Shown here: piece by piece, positions 18,110-27,374 of the stretch
Layout: the number at the start of each line of letters is the position of its first letter
How positions within the stretch are numbered: position 1 is the first letter of the stretch
From: Janthinobacterium sp. ROICE36
Lineage (GTDB): Bacteria > Pseudomonadota > Gammaproteobacteria > Burkholderiales > Burkholderiaceae_D
Assembly (NCBI RefSeq): GCF_002869965.1
Contig: NZ_PEBS01000002.1
Location: 1 to 64,000 of the forward strand
Direction: 5' to 3'
DNA length: 64,000 nucleotides
Notes under the pieces: model-generated
What the model saw: the letters and a program-made list of their open reading frames with translations, nothing else
Database searches by the model: none
What the model was told of the DNA's origin: nothing
Translations under genes and position numbers: made by a program

Positions 18110-18331
18110 TCAATGCACGGTCTGGCGGCGCTGCTCCGGGTGCAGCAGCACGCGCTCGATCAATTCGGGGGCAACATTGTATGACTTCAGGTATTCCAGT
18201 GCGCACAAGGTACTGAAGGCAGCCTGCACGGCGATGCCCAGGTTGACGATATCGCACATCTTTTGATCGAGCCGGGCATGCGGCATCACGGTTTTGACGG
18301 GCATATGCAGCGTTTCTGTGGAATTAGGCAT
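18110..18331 (-). CDS. Small protein of unknown function, 73 residues
   Basis: ATG at 18331 with AGGAG eight bases upstream. The product is 73 residues with a polar N-terminus (MPNSTETLHMPVKT) and a helical middle (KMCDIVNLGIAVQAAFSTLCALEYL) that is moderately hydrophobic, followed by an amphipathic segment APELIERVLLHPEQRR. No signal peptide, metal motif or DNA-binding motif was recognised. Good translation signal and balanced composition support a real gene. No function can be assigned. It is divergent from the chromate transporter pair. Confidence 0.65.
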   Translation of the reverse strand: MPNSTETLHMPVKTVMPHARLDQKMCDIVNLGIAVQAAFSTLCALEYLKSYNVAPELIERVLLHPEQRRQTVH

Positions 18332-18419
18332 GATGAACAACTCCTGCGAAGGGGGAAGGAGGGGCGGAGACGGCATACCGGTGCGTACCGCGCCAGCGCG
18401 GACAGGAACAGCGGTCGTG

Positions 18420-18444
18420 TTGCCGATAAAGTATTGCCGATAAA
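18420..18444. repeat. Short direct repeat in the chr promoter region
   Basis: TTGCCGATAAA occurs at 18420-18430 and 18434-18444 (14-base period) between the small gene and the chromate transporter pair. It may be a regulator site; nothing further supports this. Confidence 0.3.
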
Positions 18445-18551
18445 CTCTCGATGTCAATGGCAGGGAAACATGAGCCACGGATTTTTTCTTGCAGGCACAA
18501 CTGGAGCCGAAAGCGATGGACAAGCGCAATCGGCCACGGCGATAATCAGCC

Positions 18552-19145
18552 ATGCCCTCATCCTCCCTTTCTGCCCTCACGCCCGACCTGCCCCGCCCGC
18601 AACCGGCTTCGCTGGCCGACCTGTTCTTCTCGTTTACCTGGCTGGCCCTGCAGGGATTCGGCGGCGTGCTGGCCGTGGTACAGAGCGAAATGGTCGAACG
18701 CAAGCGCTGGCTGACGCAAGAGGAATTCCTGGAAGACTGGGCCGTGGCGCAAATCATGCCAGGGCCAAATGTCGTCAACCTGTCGCTGATGGTGGGCGGG
18801 CGCTATTTCGGCCTGCGCGGCGCGCTGACGGCGCTGGCCGGCATGCTGGCCGTGCCCCTCGTCATCGTGCTGCTGCTGGGCGTGCTGTACACGCGCTTTG
18901 GCGACAACCCGCACATGGCGGGCGCCCTGCGCGGCATGGCGGCCGTCTCGGCCGGCATGATCGCCGCCACGGGCGTGAAACTGGCAGCCGCGCTGGGCAA
19001 GCATCCGCTGCCCCTGTGGCTGACCTTGTCCATCACCGTGCTGGGCGTGCTGATGGTGGCGATCTTGCGCTGGCCCCTGCTATACATCCTGCTGGGCCTG
19101 GGTGGCATAGCCTGCCTGCTGACCTACCGAAAACTGTCCTCATGA
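18552..19145 (+). CDS. Chromate-transporter family protein, first half-size subunit
   Basis: 197 residues. One CHR domain: an N-terminal SLADLFFSFTWLALQGFGG segment, then the family loop WLTQEEFLEDWAVAQIMPGPN, followed by about five membrane helices. Short CHR proteins work as pairs with opposite topology and export chromate at the inner membrane in known cases. The next gene starts inside this stop codon (ATGA), so the pair is translationally coupled. Chromate as substrate is by family only. Confidence 0.88.
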   Translation: MPSSSLSALTPDLPRPQPASLADLFFSFTWLALQGFGGVLAVVQSEMVERKRWLTQEEFLEDWAVAQIMPGPNVVNLSLMVGGRYFGLRGALTALAGMLAVPLVIVLLLGVLYTRFGDNPHMAGALRGMAAVSAGMIAATGVKLAAALGKHPLPLWLTLSITVLGVLMVAILRWPLLYILLGLGGIACLLTYRKLSS

Positions 19146-19726
19146 CACCGCCTTTGCAACTGGTGTTGAGCGCGGGCGACTGGCTGAACCTGTTCAGCCA
19201 CTACCTGATGCTGTCGCTGATGTCGATCGGCGGCGCCATTTCCACCACCGCTGAAATGCACCGCTTCCTGGTCGAGCAGCACGGCTGGCTGACACAGGCG
19301 CAATTCAATGAATCGATTGCCATCGCGCAAGCCGCGCCCGGCCCCAACGTGCTGTTCGTCGCCCTGATGGGCTGGAACGTGGGCATGAATGCGGGCAGCT
19401 ACACGGCCGCGTACCTGGGCGTGCTGGTGACCATGGTGGGCATCATGCTGCCCAGCACCACTCTCACCTACGTGGCAGCCCAATGGGGCTACCGCAACCG
19501 CGACCTGCGCCCCGTGCGCGCCTTCAAGCAAGGCATGGCGCCCATCGTCGTCGCCCTGCTGATTTCCACCGGCATGATACTGGGCGGCGCCAATCACGAT
19601 ATCCTCACGGACTGGCCCCTGTGGAGCTTGTCCATCGTGGCCGGCCTGATCATCTGGCGCACGAAGATCCATTTATTGTGGCTGCTCGCGGCTGGCGCCG
19701 TGCTGGGCTGGTTCCAGCTCGTGTAA
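19142..19726 (+). CDS. Chromate-transporter family protein, second half-size subunit
   Basis: 194 residues, the partner of the preceding gene with an ATGA overlap. It has the matching loop WLTQAQFNESIAIAQAAPGPN and about six membrane helices. The two subunits together equal one full-length ChrA. The gene ends 2 bp before the convergent urtE stop, so the two operons abut without room for a separate terminator. Confidence 0.88.
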   Translation: MTPPLQLVLSAGDWLNLFSHYLMLSLMSIGGAISTTAEMHRFLVEQHGWLTQAQFNESIAIAQAAPGPNVLFVALMGWNVGMNAGSYTAAYLGVLVTMVGIMLPSTTLTYVAAQWGYRNRDLRPVRAFKQGMAPIVVALLISTGMILGGANHDILTDWPLWSLSIVAGLIIWRTKIHLLWLLAAGAVLGWFQLV

Positions 19727-19728
19727 GC

Positions 19729-20427
19729 CTACACGGCCAGGTGGCGCTTCACCTCGTCGCCATCCATCTGTTCCGCCTTGCCGCTGGCGACGACACTGCC
19801 GCGTGACAGCACGATGAATTCGTCGGCCAGTTCACGGGCAAAGTCGAAATACTGTTCGCACAGCACGATGGCCATGTCGCCCCGCTGTTTCAATAAGGCA
19901 ATGACACGGCCGATATCCTTGATGACGGAGGGCTGGATGCCCTCCGTCGGCTCATCGAAAATGATCAGCCGCGGCTCGGCCAGCAAGGCGCGCGCGATGG
20001 CCAGTTGCTGTTGTTGCCCGCCGGACAAATCGCCGCCACGCCGCTGCAGCATCTCCTTAAGCACTGGAAACAGTTCATATACGTGGGGATCGATGCGCGA
20101 AGCTAGCCTGCCCGTCTTGACGGCCATGCCCATCAGCAAATTTTCCTCGACCGTCAGGCGCGCAAAGATGTCGCGCCCCTGTGGCACATACGCCATGCCC
20201 AGCTTTGCCCGCGCATGCGGCGCCAGCCTGGTGATGTCGCGGCCATCGAGCGCCACCTGGCCCTGCGCCACGGGCAGCACACCCATCAGGCATTTCAAGA
20301 GCGTCGTCTTGCCCACGCCATTGCGCCCCAGCAAGGCCAGGCATTCGCCTTTACGGGCCGACAGGTTGATGCCGCGCAAGGTGTGCGAGGAGCCATAGTA
20401 TTGATTCAATTGTTGGACTTCGAGCAT
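19729..20427 (-). CDS. urtE: Urea ABC transporter ATP-binding protein UrtE
   Basis: 232 residues. Complete ABC ATPase: Walker A GRNGVGKTTL, signature LSGGQQQQLAIARAL, Walker B LIIFDEPTEGIQ. The LIV/urea-type subgroup is clear from YVPQGRDIFARLTVEENL. It is the last gene of urtABCDE and starts 2 bp after the urtD stop. It powers uptake of urea at very low concentration together with UrtD. Confidence 0.9.
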   Translation of the reverse strand: MLEVQQLNQYYGSSHTLRGINLSARKGECLALLGRNGVGKTTLLKCLMGVLPVAQGQVALDGRDITRLAPHARAKLGMAYVPQGRDIFARLTVEENLLMGMAVKTGRLASRIDPHVYELFPVLKEMLQRRGGDLSGGQQQQLAIARALLAEPRLIIFDEPTEGIQPSVIKDIGRVIALLKQRGDMAIVLCEQYFDFARELADEFIVLSRGSVVASGKAEQMDGDEVKRHLAV

Positions 20428-20429
20428 GC

Positions 20430-21260
20430 TTACCTTCCCAGATAGACTTCGATCACGCGCTCGTCGGCTTGCACTTCGTCCATGCGCCCCTGTGCCAGCA
20501 CGGCCCCTTCATGCAGCACGGTGACGATGCCTTGCCGGGCAATTTCCGTGACGAAGCCCATGTCGTGCTCGACCACCATGATGGAATGCTTGCCGCGCAA
20601 TTCATTGAGCAATTCCGCCGTGCGCGCCGTTTCCGCATCCGACATGCCGGCCACCGGTTCATCGAGCAGTATCAGCTGCGGCTCCTGCATCAAGAGCATG
20701 CCGATTTCCAGCCACTGCTTTTGCCCATGCGACAGCAAGCCGGCCGGCCGGCCCTCGTGGCCATGGAGGCGGATCAAGCGCAAGATCGCTTCGATCTTGC
20801 CCTCCTGCTCCGACGTCAGGCGCGCAAACAGGGTGGGCGCCACGCGCTTGTCCATCTTCATCGCCAGTTCCAGGTTGTCGAACACCGTGTGCTGCTCGAA
20901 CACGGTGGGGCGCTGGAACTTGCGGCCGATGCCCGCGTGGGCAATTTGCGCTTCCGTCATGGTGGCCAAATTCATGCTCTGGCCGAACCAGGCCGTGCCG
21001 GACGTGGGCCGCGTCTTGCCCGTGATGACATCCATCATCGTCGTCTTGCCCGCCCCATTCGGGCCTATGATGCAGCGCAATTCGCCCACGGAAATATCCA
21101 GGCTCAGCTTGTTAATCGCCTTGAAGCCGTCGAACGACACGCTGATGTCTTCCAGATACAAAATGGCGCCATGCGTGGTATCGACGCCCTCGCCTTTCAC
21201 GCGCGAATAGCTGGCGCCCGCTTCCGCGCTGGCCATGCCGGGCAACATGCGGATACTCAT
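20430..21260 (-). CDS. urtD: Urea ABC transporter ATP-binding protein UrtD
   Basis: 276 residues from the ATG at 21260, overlapping the urtC stop (ATGA). Walker A GPNGAGKTTM, the unusual signature LSHGQKQWLEIGMLL and Walker B LILLDEPVAGM are the UrtD form. A leading ~25 residues precede the ATPase core. It works with UrtE beneath the UrtBC channel. Confidence 0.9.
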   Translation of the reverse strand: MSIRMLPGMASAEAGASYSRVKGEGVDTTHGAILYLEDISVSFDGFKAINKLSLDISVGELRCIIGPNGAGKTTMMDVITGKTRPTSGTAWFGQSMNLATMTEAQIAHAGIGRKFQRPTVFEQHTVFDNLELAMKMDKRVAPTLFARLTSEQEGKIEAILRLIRLHGHEGRPAGLLSHGQKQWLEIGMLLMQEPQLILLDEPVAGMSDAETARTAELLNELRGKHSIMVVEHDMGFVTEIARQGIVTVLHEGAVLAQGRMDEVQADERVIEVYLGR

Positions 21261-22372
21261 GCTGCCTCCTCTGCCACGCTGGCCTTGCGTTTGAACTTGT
21301 TCAGCACGCCCAACATGCCTTGCTGCATGAACAGGGTCACGCCGATGAACAGCAGGCCCAGTGCGAACAGCCACAATTCCGGCAAGGCGGCCGTGAACCA
21401 GCTTTTCAGACCGTTGACGGTGAAGGCGCCCAGGATGGGGCCAAGCAAGGTGCCGCGCCCGCCGACGGCCACCCACACCACCATTTCGATGGAGTTGGCC
21501 GGCGACATTTCGGACGGGTTGATGATGCCCACCTGCGGCACGTACAGGGCGCCGGCGATGCCGCACAGCACGGCCGACAAAGTCCACACAAAGAGCTTGA
21601 ACCACAACGGGTTGTAGCCAAGAAACATCAGCCGCGCCTCGCTGTCGCGCACGCCTTGCAGCACTCTGCCCAATTTCGAGCGGACGATGGCGCGCGCACC
21701 GATCAAGGCGGCCAGCAGGAAGGCCAGGGTCAGCAGGAACAGCACGGCCCGGGTGGCGGGCGCCGTGATGCTATGGCCGAGGATAGTCTTGAAATCCGTG
21801 AAACCGTTGTTGCCGCCAAAGCCGGTGTCATTGCGGAAGAACAAGAGCATGAAGGCATACGTCATCGCTTGCGTGATGATGGAAAAATACACGCCCTTGA
21901 TGCGCGAGCGAAAGGCAAAGTAGCCAAACACGAAGGCCAGCACGCCCGGCACCAGCACGACGAGGGCCATGCAATACCAGAAATGTTGCGTGAAGGCCCA
22001 GTACCAGGGGTAGGTTTTCCAGTCGAGAAAGACCATGAAGTCGGGCAAGCTGCTGTGATACTGGCCCTGATCGCCAATGGCGCGCATCAGATACATACCG
22101 TGCGCATACGCGCCCAGGGCAAAGAACACGCCGTGTCCCAAAGATAAGATGCCCGTGTAGCCCCAGACCAGGTCCAGCGCCAGTGCGGCCAGCGCGTAGC
22201 ACATGAACTTGCCCACCAGCGCCACCGTGTAGGCGGACACATGCAGCGCATGGCCTTCGGCAAACGCCAGATTAAAAATCGGCAACAGCGCCGCCAGCAC
22301 CGTGCATGCGGCAATGGCCAGCCAGACGGGCCGGGGAAACAGGCCCTCGTTGACACGGAGTGAGGTAATCAT
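21257..22372 (-). CDS. urtC: Urea ABC transporter permease UrtC
   Basis: 371 residues from the ATG at 22372, overlapping the urtB stop. About ten membrane helices, with the branched-chain/urea permease phrases WGYTGILSLGHGVFFALGAY and NGFTDFKTILGH. The open frame runs far upstream into urtB in another frame; that part is a shadow. It forms the inner-membrane channel with UrtB. Confidence 0.9.
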   Translation of the reverse strand: MITSLRVNEGLFPRPVWLAIAACTVLAALLPIFNLAFAEGHALHVSAYTVALVGKFMCYALAALALDLVWGYTGILSLGHGVFFALGAYAHGMYLMRAIGDQGQYHSSLPDFMVFLDWKTYPWYWAFTQHFWYCMALVVLVPGVLAFVFGYFAFRSRIKGVYFSIITQAMTYAFMLLFFRNDTGFGGNNGFTDFKTILGHSITAPATRAVLFLLTLAFLLAALIGARAIVRSKLGRVLQGVRDSEARLMFLGYNPLWFKLFVWTLSAVLCGIAGALYVPQVGIINPSEMSPANSIEMVVWVAVGGRGTLLGPILGAFTVNGLKSWFTAALPELWLFALGLLFIGVTLFMQQGMLGVLNKFKRKASVAEEAA

Positions 22373-23955
22373 TCGACGCTGCGTCCCTTCATGGCAAACA
22401 GGCCCTGCGGCCGGCGCTGGATAAAAATGATGATGAACACGAGGATGGCGATCTTCGCCAGCACGGCGCCCGCCACCGGTTCGAGGAATTTGTTCACTTC
22501 GCCCAGGCCCAGCGCGGCGATCACGGTGCCGGCCAGCTGGCCCACGCCGCCCAGCACCACCACCATGAAGGAGTCGACGATATAGCTTTGGCCCAGGTCC
22601 GGGCCCACATTGCCCAGTTGCGACAGGGCCACGCCGCCCAGCCCCGCGATGCCGGAACCGAGGCCGAAAGTCAGCATGTCGACCTTGCCCGTGGCCACGC
22701 CCACGCAATCGGCCATGCGGCGGTTTTGCGTCACGGCCCGCACGAACAGGCCCAGGCGCGTCTTGTTCAAAATCAACCACACGGCCACCACCACGACGAC
22801 AGCGAAGACGATGATGGCCAGCCGGTTGTACGGCAGCACGAGGCCGCCCAGCACGGTGACGCCGCCCGACATCCAGGCCGGATTGGCCACTTCCACGTTT
22901 TGCGCGCCAAAGATCGTGCGCACCGTCTGCATGAGGATCAGGCTGATGCCCCAGGTGGCCAGCAGGGTTTCCAGCGGCCGGCCATACAGCCAGCGGATGA
23001 CCGTGCGCTCCAGCACCACGCCCACCAGGCCGGCAACAAAAAAGGCGGCCGGCAGCGCGGCCAGCAGGTAGGCATCCTGCAGGCCGGGCAGGTAGGTGCG
23101 GAAAAACAACTGGCACAGATAGGTCGTGTAAGCGCCTATCATCAGCAATTCGCCATGTGCCATATTGATGATGCCCATCAAGCCGAAGGTGATGGCCAGC
23201 CCCAGCGCGGCCAGCAGCAGCACGCTGCCCAGCGAAATGCCGTAGAACACAGTGCCGGCCAATTCCATGCGCGCCACTCTTGCCTTGATCTGGCGCATGG
23301 TCTCGATGGCGGCCAGTTGCACGGCTTCGTCGGGCTCGCCTTCCTTTTCCAGCATGGCTTGCAGCGCGGCCAGCAAGCGCGCATCGCTGCTGCCGGCCAA
23401 CGCCTGCACGGCGGCCTTGCGCGTGGCGGCATCGGGCGCGTGCAAATTGGCGCTGGCGATCAGCACTTGCAATATCTGCTGGATCTCGGCATCGCTTTCC
23501 CGCCCCAGGGCGGTGCGGATCAGTGGGATTTGTGCGGCATCCACAGCCTTTTGCAAGGCTTGCGCGGCCGCCAGCCGGGCGCTGCGTTCCGGCGCCAGCA
23601 GCTGCAAGCCCGACAAGGCGCCCGCCACGGCCGCGCGCAAGCGGTTGTTGACCATCACGCCATCGATGCCGTCGGGCACCGGAGCAGTCTTGCCGCTTGC
23701 CGGATCGTAAGCCTGCTCGCCGTCGACCACATACACCTTGCCGTCGGGCGCGGCATACAAAGCATCCTCCTGCAAGGCTTGCAGCAGGCGGGCGGCTTCG
23801 GGCGTGGCCAGGGCGGCGATCTGCGCGACGGCCGCGACGCGGGCTTCAGGGTCCTCGCCCGACAGCGATTTCAGCAGCTCAGGAGGGATGGCAGCCTGCG
23901 CCAGCGGGGATAGCAACAGGCAGACGAGAAGCAGCAGTTTGGGGATGAACCTCAT
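22369..23955 (-). CDS. urtB: Urea ABC transporter permease UrtB
   Basis: About 528 residues from the ATG at 23955; an in-frame ATG lies at 23967. It has a signal peptide (LLLLVCLLLSPLAQA), a periplasmic helical N-terminal domain of ~210 residues rich in alanine that is usual for UrtB, and a permease part with about eight helices (GLMGIINMAHGELLMIGAY, TLLATWGISLILMQ). The gene is separated from urtA by a stem-loop repeat at 24012-24045, so it may be expressed less than urtA. Confidence 0.9.
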   Translation of the reverse strand: MRFIPKLLLLVCLLLSPLAQAAIPPELLKSLSGEDPEARVAAVAQIAALATPEAARLLQALQEDALYAAPDGKVYVVDGEQAYDPASGKTAPVPDGIDGVMVNNRLRAAVAGALSGLQLLAPERSARLAAAQALQKAVDAAQIPLIRTALGRESDAEIQQILQVLIASANLHAPDAATRKAAVQALAGSSDARLLAALQAMLEKEGEPDEAVQLAAIETMRQIKARVARMELAGTVFYGISLGSVLLLAALGLAITFGLMGIINMAHGELLMIGAYTTYLCQLFFRTYLPGLQDAYLLAALPAAFFVAGLVGVVLERTVIRWLYGRPLETLLATWGISLILMQTVRTIFGAQNVEVANPAWMSGGVTVLGGLVLPYNRLAIIVFAVVVVVAVWLILNKTRLGLFVRAVTQNRRMADCVGVATGKVDMLTFGLGSGIAGLGGVALSQLGNVGPDLGQSYIVDSFMVVVLGGVGQLAGTVIAALGLGEVNKFLEPVAGAVLAKIAILVFIIIFIQRRPQGLFAMKGRSVE

Positions 23956-24010
23956 TGTAAGTTCCATGGAAAAACTGCACGGGGCGAACGCTTACCCCAA
24001 AGGCGAGGAC

Positions 24011-24045
24011 TGGGGTCGGACCCTCAGGGTCCGACCCCGGCATTT
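24011..24045. repeat. Palindromic repeat, copy 1 (between urtA and urtB)
   Basis: Two perfect 12-base arms (GGGGTCGGACCC and its complement) around a 3-base loop, followed by GGCATTT. A near-identical stem with the same trailing GGCATTT lies at 56507-56540 in the fdh cluster. It is probably a dispersed REP-like element. Confidence 0.75.
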
Positions 24046-24063
24046 GCTGGTGGGTGCGAACTC

Positions 24064-25317
24064 CTATAACTTCTGCTTGCCCTCATTGCCCTTGATATAC
24101 GGACTCCACGGCTGTGCGCGTATTACTTCCCTGGTTTTCCACACGACATTGAATTGCCCGTCGGCCTTGATCTCGCCGATCATCACAGGCTTGTGCAAGT
24201 GGTGATTCGTCGCGTCCATGGTCAGCGTGAAGCCCGATGGTGCTTTCATGCTCTGGCCGGCCATGGCGGCGATCACCTTGTCCGTGTCCGTCGATTTGGC
24301 TTTTTCCACCGCTTGCGCCCACAGGTGGATGCCCACATAGGTCGCTTCCATGGGGTCGTTCGTCACCACGGAAGCGGCGTTCGGCAACTTTTGCGCCACC
24401 GCATACGTTTTCCACTGCTTGATGAAGGCCGTGTTGACGGGATTCTTGACGGATTCGAAATAATTCCATGCCGCCAGATGACCGAGCAAGGGCTTGGTAT
24501 CGATGCCGCGCAACTCTTCCTCGCCCACGGAAAACGCGACGACAGGCACGTCCGTGGCTTTCAAGCCCGCATTGCCCAGTTCCTTGTAAAACGGCACGTT
24601 GGAATCGCCATTGATGGTGGAAATGACGGCCGTCTTGCCCCCCGCGGAAAACTTCTTGATGTTGGCCACAATGGTTTGATAGTCGGCGTGGCCGAACGGC
24701 GTGTAGACCTCGCTGATATCGCTCTCCTTGACCCCTTTGCTTTTCAGGAAGGCGCGCAATATCTTGTTGGTGGTGCGCGGATACACATAATCCGTGCCCA
24801 GCAGCACGAAACGCTTGGCGCCGCCACCATCCTTGCTCATCAGGTATTCGACGGCGGGGATCGCCTGCTGGTTCGGCGCGGCGCCCGTATAAAACACATT
24901 CTTTTCCAGCTCCTCGCCCTCGTATTGCACCGGGTAAAACAGCAGGCTGTTGAGTTCCTTGAACACCGGCAAGACCGACTTGCGGGACACGGAGGTCCAG
25001 CAGCCGAACACCACCGCCACTTTATCCTGCGCCACCAGCTGGCGCGCTTTTTCCGCGAACAAAGGCCAGTTCGATGCGGGGTCGACGACCACGGCTTCCA
25101 GCTTCTTGCCCAGCACGCCACCCTTGGCATTGATTTCAGCGATCGTCATCAGGGCCACGTCTTTCAGCGACGTCTCGGAAATGGCCATGGTGCCCGACAG
25201 GGAGTGCAAAATGCCCACCTTGATGGTATCGGCGGCCAAGGCTGCCTGCATATAGGTGGACGTGGCCAGGGCCAGTGCGCCGGCGGCGGCCGCTTTCAGG
25301 ATGATGCGTCGTGACAT
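24064..25317 (-). CDS. urtA: Urea ABC transporter substrate-binding protein UrtA
   Basis: 417 residues from the ATG at 25317, with a signal peptide that begins MSRRIILK and could be Tat-type, ending near AALAAD. The mature protein starts TIKVGILHSLSGTMAIS, as in the amide/urea branch of the branched-chain binding proteins. It captures urea in the periplasm and hands it to UrtBC. First gene of the operon. No urease gene is in the window, so urea use depends on genes elsewhere. Confidence 0.9.
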   Translation of the reverse strand: MSRRIILKAAAAGALALATSTYMQAALAADTIKVGILHSLSGTMAISETSLKDVALMTIAEINAKGGVLGKKLEAVVVDPASNWPLFAEKARQLVAQDKVAVVFGCWTSVSRKSVLPVFKELNSLLFYPVQYEGEELEKNVFYTGAAPNQQAIPAVEYLMSKDGGGAKRFVLLGTDYVYPRTTNKILRAFLKSKGVKESDISEVYTPFGHADYQTIVANIKKFSAGGKTAVISTINGDSNVPFYKELGNAGLKATDVPVVAFSVGEEELRGIDTKPLLGHLAAWNYFESVKNPVNTAFIKQWKTYAVAQKLPNAASVVTNDPMEATYVGIHLWAQAVEKAKSTDTDKVIAAMAGQSMKAPSGFTLTMDATNHHLHKPVMIGEIKADGQFNVVWKTREVIRAQPWSPYIKGNEGKQKL

Positions 25318-25634
25318 GGAGACTCCTGTGGATTGTTCGTGGGGGACGGACTGGGCATACGTTGTTGTTAAAGCAGAATGCATGCCAGCATGCATGGCAT
25401 GCGCAACAGGACAGGGAGGCGGGGCGCGACGCTGTGGCCACACTCTTTTGGTGCGGCCGTGCCACCTGCTGGTGAACAGCGCCGCAGAAGCTGGGGGAAC
25501 GGTGGGTAATGGTGCAGGAAGCGCACCTGACGATCAACTAGACCAGCTGTGCACGCGCCATGGCGGTGCCGAGCATGGCCCGAGGCGGGCGCCAAGACTG
25601 CCGCAGCCAGGGCGCTGGGCGTGCTGGTTGCAAT
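25318..25634. other. Gene-free region upstream of urtA
   Basis: No convincing gene. It should contain the urt promoter. Two dyads stand out: GCATGCC-N9-GGCATGC (25380-25402) and GGTGC-N7-GCACC (25511-25527). The latter uses the same half-sites as nitrogen-regulator NtrC sites but in inverted order, so I do not call it NtrC-bound. Confidence 0.4.
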
Positions 25635-26501
25635 TTATTTGGCCAATTGCTTGCGTATCGCCTTCAGCTCGCGCCGCCGTGCGGCACTGACCACGGGATA
25701 GCTTAATTTGAGTCCGAGCATGGCATCGAGGACGATCTGCGAGACGATCAGGCGCGCGTTGTGCTTGTCGTCGGCCGGCACGATAAACCAGGGCGTATCG
25801 GCGGTGCTGGTGGCGGCCAGGGCATGGCCATAGGCCAGCATATAGTCGTCCCAGTATGCACGCTCGGCAATATCGGCCGCGCTGAATTTCCAGTTCTTGT
25901 CCGGTTCGTCGATGCGCGCCAGCAGCCGCTTGCGCTGTTCCTCCTTGGACAGGTGCAGGAATACCTTGACGATGCGCGTACCGTTGGCATGCAGATGCCT
26001 TTCCAGGTCGACGATTGAGCGGAAGCGGGATTGCCACACGGATTCATCTGGAGCGGGGTCGGGCAGGGATTCGCTGTGCAGCAGCTCCCTGTGCACGCGC
26101 ACGATCAGCACCTCTTCATAGTAGGACCGGTTGAAAATGCCGATGCGCCCCCGCTCTGGCAAGTCGCGGGTGGTGCGCCACAGAAAATCGTGCAAGAGTT
26201 CACGCGCGCTGGGATGCTGAAAGCTGAACACCTGGCAGCCTTGCGGGTTGACGCCCGACATCACATGGCGGATGGCGCCGTCCTTGCCGGCCGTGTCCAT
26301 CGCCTGGAACACGACCAGCAAGGCATGGCGGTTCGACGCGTACAGCATGCGCTGCTGATCGCTCAGCGGCTCGACGTGATCGTGCAACTGTTTGCGGTAC
26401 GCCTTCTTCGACTTGCACAGCGCATCGATCTTCGTGGCCCACAAACCGAGGTCCACCGCCTCGCCTTCGCCCACCTTGTATGCCTGCGCATCGATTTTCA
26501 T
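25635..26501 (-). CDS. Polyphosphate kinase 2 family, class III-like
   Basis: 288 residues from the ATG at 26501 with GGGAG upstream. Walker A-like [11 protein letters not shown], then [40 protein letters not shown], all strongly like the class III PPK2 group that phosphorylates AMP and ADP from polyphosphate. The enzyme is cytosolic. It follows the PRC-barrel gene by ~50 bp on the same strand, so they may be co-transcribed. Class III is by sequence resemblance, not measured activity. Confidence 0.85.
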   Translation of the reverse strand: MKIDAQAYKVGEGEAVDLGLWATKIDALCKSKKAYRKQLHDHVEPLSDQQRMLYASNRHALLVVFQAMDTAGKDGAIRHVMSGVNPQGCQVFSFQHPSARELLHDFLWRTTRDLPERGRIGIFNRSYYEEVLIVRVHRELLHSESLPDPAPDESVWQSRFRSIVDLERHLHANGTRIVKVFLHLSKEEQRKRLLARIDEPDKNWKFSAADIAERAYWDDYMLAYGHALAATSTADTPWFIVPADDKHNARLIVSQIVLDAMLGLKLSYPVVSAARRRELKAIRKQLAK

Positions 26502-26552
26502 GCTGACTCCCTGTTGCTCAACCATGCAGCAGCGCGGGCGCCCGCCCGCCGC

Positions 26553-27374
26553 TCAGCCATCGGACCGGGCAGTGCCAGCCTGCTCCGATGCAGGCGCCGC
26601 GCCCGGCCAGTGCCCCGCCCAGCCGTAGTGCTGGTAGACGGCAGTCTCCATCTCGCGCGTCAGCGGCACTGCCGGGTCATAGGCGGGCGCCTGCCTCAGC
26701 GCCTCGCGCGTCAGGTCCACACTCACAGTCTGTTCTGCCCAGCTCATTTGCCTGATGCTTTGCGGGGCCAGCAGCACCTCGTGTCCCAGCCACCAGTTGC
26801 CGGTACGCACCACCAGATAGCGGATGGCCCAGCTGTCTTCGTCCACCAGCAAGCCCTGGACATGCCCGATCTCGCCATCGATGGCGACGATATGGTATCC
26901 GACCACCGCCTTGCAGCTGCGCAGGTGCGGGTCGGCGTCGCGCTCACGCTCTTGCCTGATCGCCTGGACACGCTCCATTTCAGCGTCGTCGCCGGCATAG
27001 CCGGGCATGAGCATGGATGGATAGGCAGCGCTGTCCCACAAGCCCATGCCGCCCCAATAGTAAGGATAATTGTAGTAATCGAGATAGCTGGTCTCGTGCT
27101 GACGGGTCAGCGGCTTATCGGTATCGATATCGGGAGCGTTCTTGACTTGCTCGCGCGTCAAGGAGACGGGCAAGGTCTTGCTCAGCCAATCGGCTGTGCC
27201 TGCGGCAATGGGCGAGATCAATACCTTGCGGCTGAACAGCCACGAGCCGGTATCGACGACCAGATAGCGTATCGCCCAGGCCTCGTCATCAAAGTACAGA
27301 TCCTTGACGTCGCCGATGGCGCCGTCGGTGGCGTGGATGGCGAGATCCTGCAAGTCTTTCGTTTGGCGCAACAT
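26553..27374 (-). CDS. Protein with two PRC-barrel domains
   Basis: 273 residues from the ATG at 27374. Two tandem PRC-barrel repeats, residues ~8-80 and ~150-225, each with the IG(D/H)V-L-D(E/D)-WAIRYLVV-TG pattern (IGDVKDLYFDDEAWAIRYLVV and IGHVQGLLVDEDSWAIRYLVV). The link is rich in Tyr, Trp and Gly. PRC-barrels bind other proteins or RNA in diverse roles. The gene precedes ppk2 and is divergent from a DUF2254 membrane protein. Role unknown; general stress is only a guess from context. Confidence 0.85.
   Translation of the reverse strand: MLRQTKDLQDLAIHATDGAIGDVKDLYFDDEAWAIRYLVVDTGSWLFSRKVLISPIAAGTADWLSKTLPVSLTREQVKNAPDIDTDKPLTRQHETSYLDYYNYPYYWGGMGLWDSAAYPSMLMPGYAGDDAEMERVQAIRQERERDADPHLRSCKAVVGYHIVAIDGEIGHVQGLLVDEDSWAIRYLVVRTGNWWLGHEVLLAPQSIRQMSWAEQTVSVDLTREALRQAPAYDPAVPLTREMETAVYQHYGWAGHWPGAAPASEQAGTARSDG

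Noticed and set aside
25511..25527. NtrC site upstream of urtA
   Set aside because: The half-sites are in the opposite order to the NtrC consensus, and no sigma-54 promoter was found.
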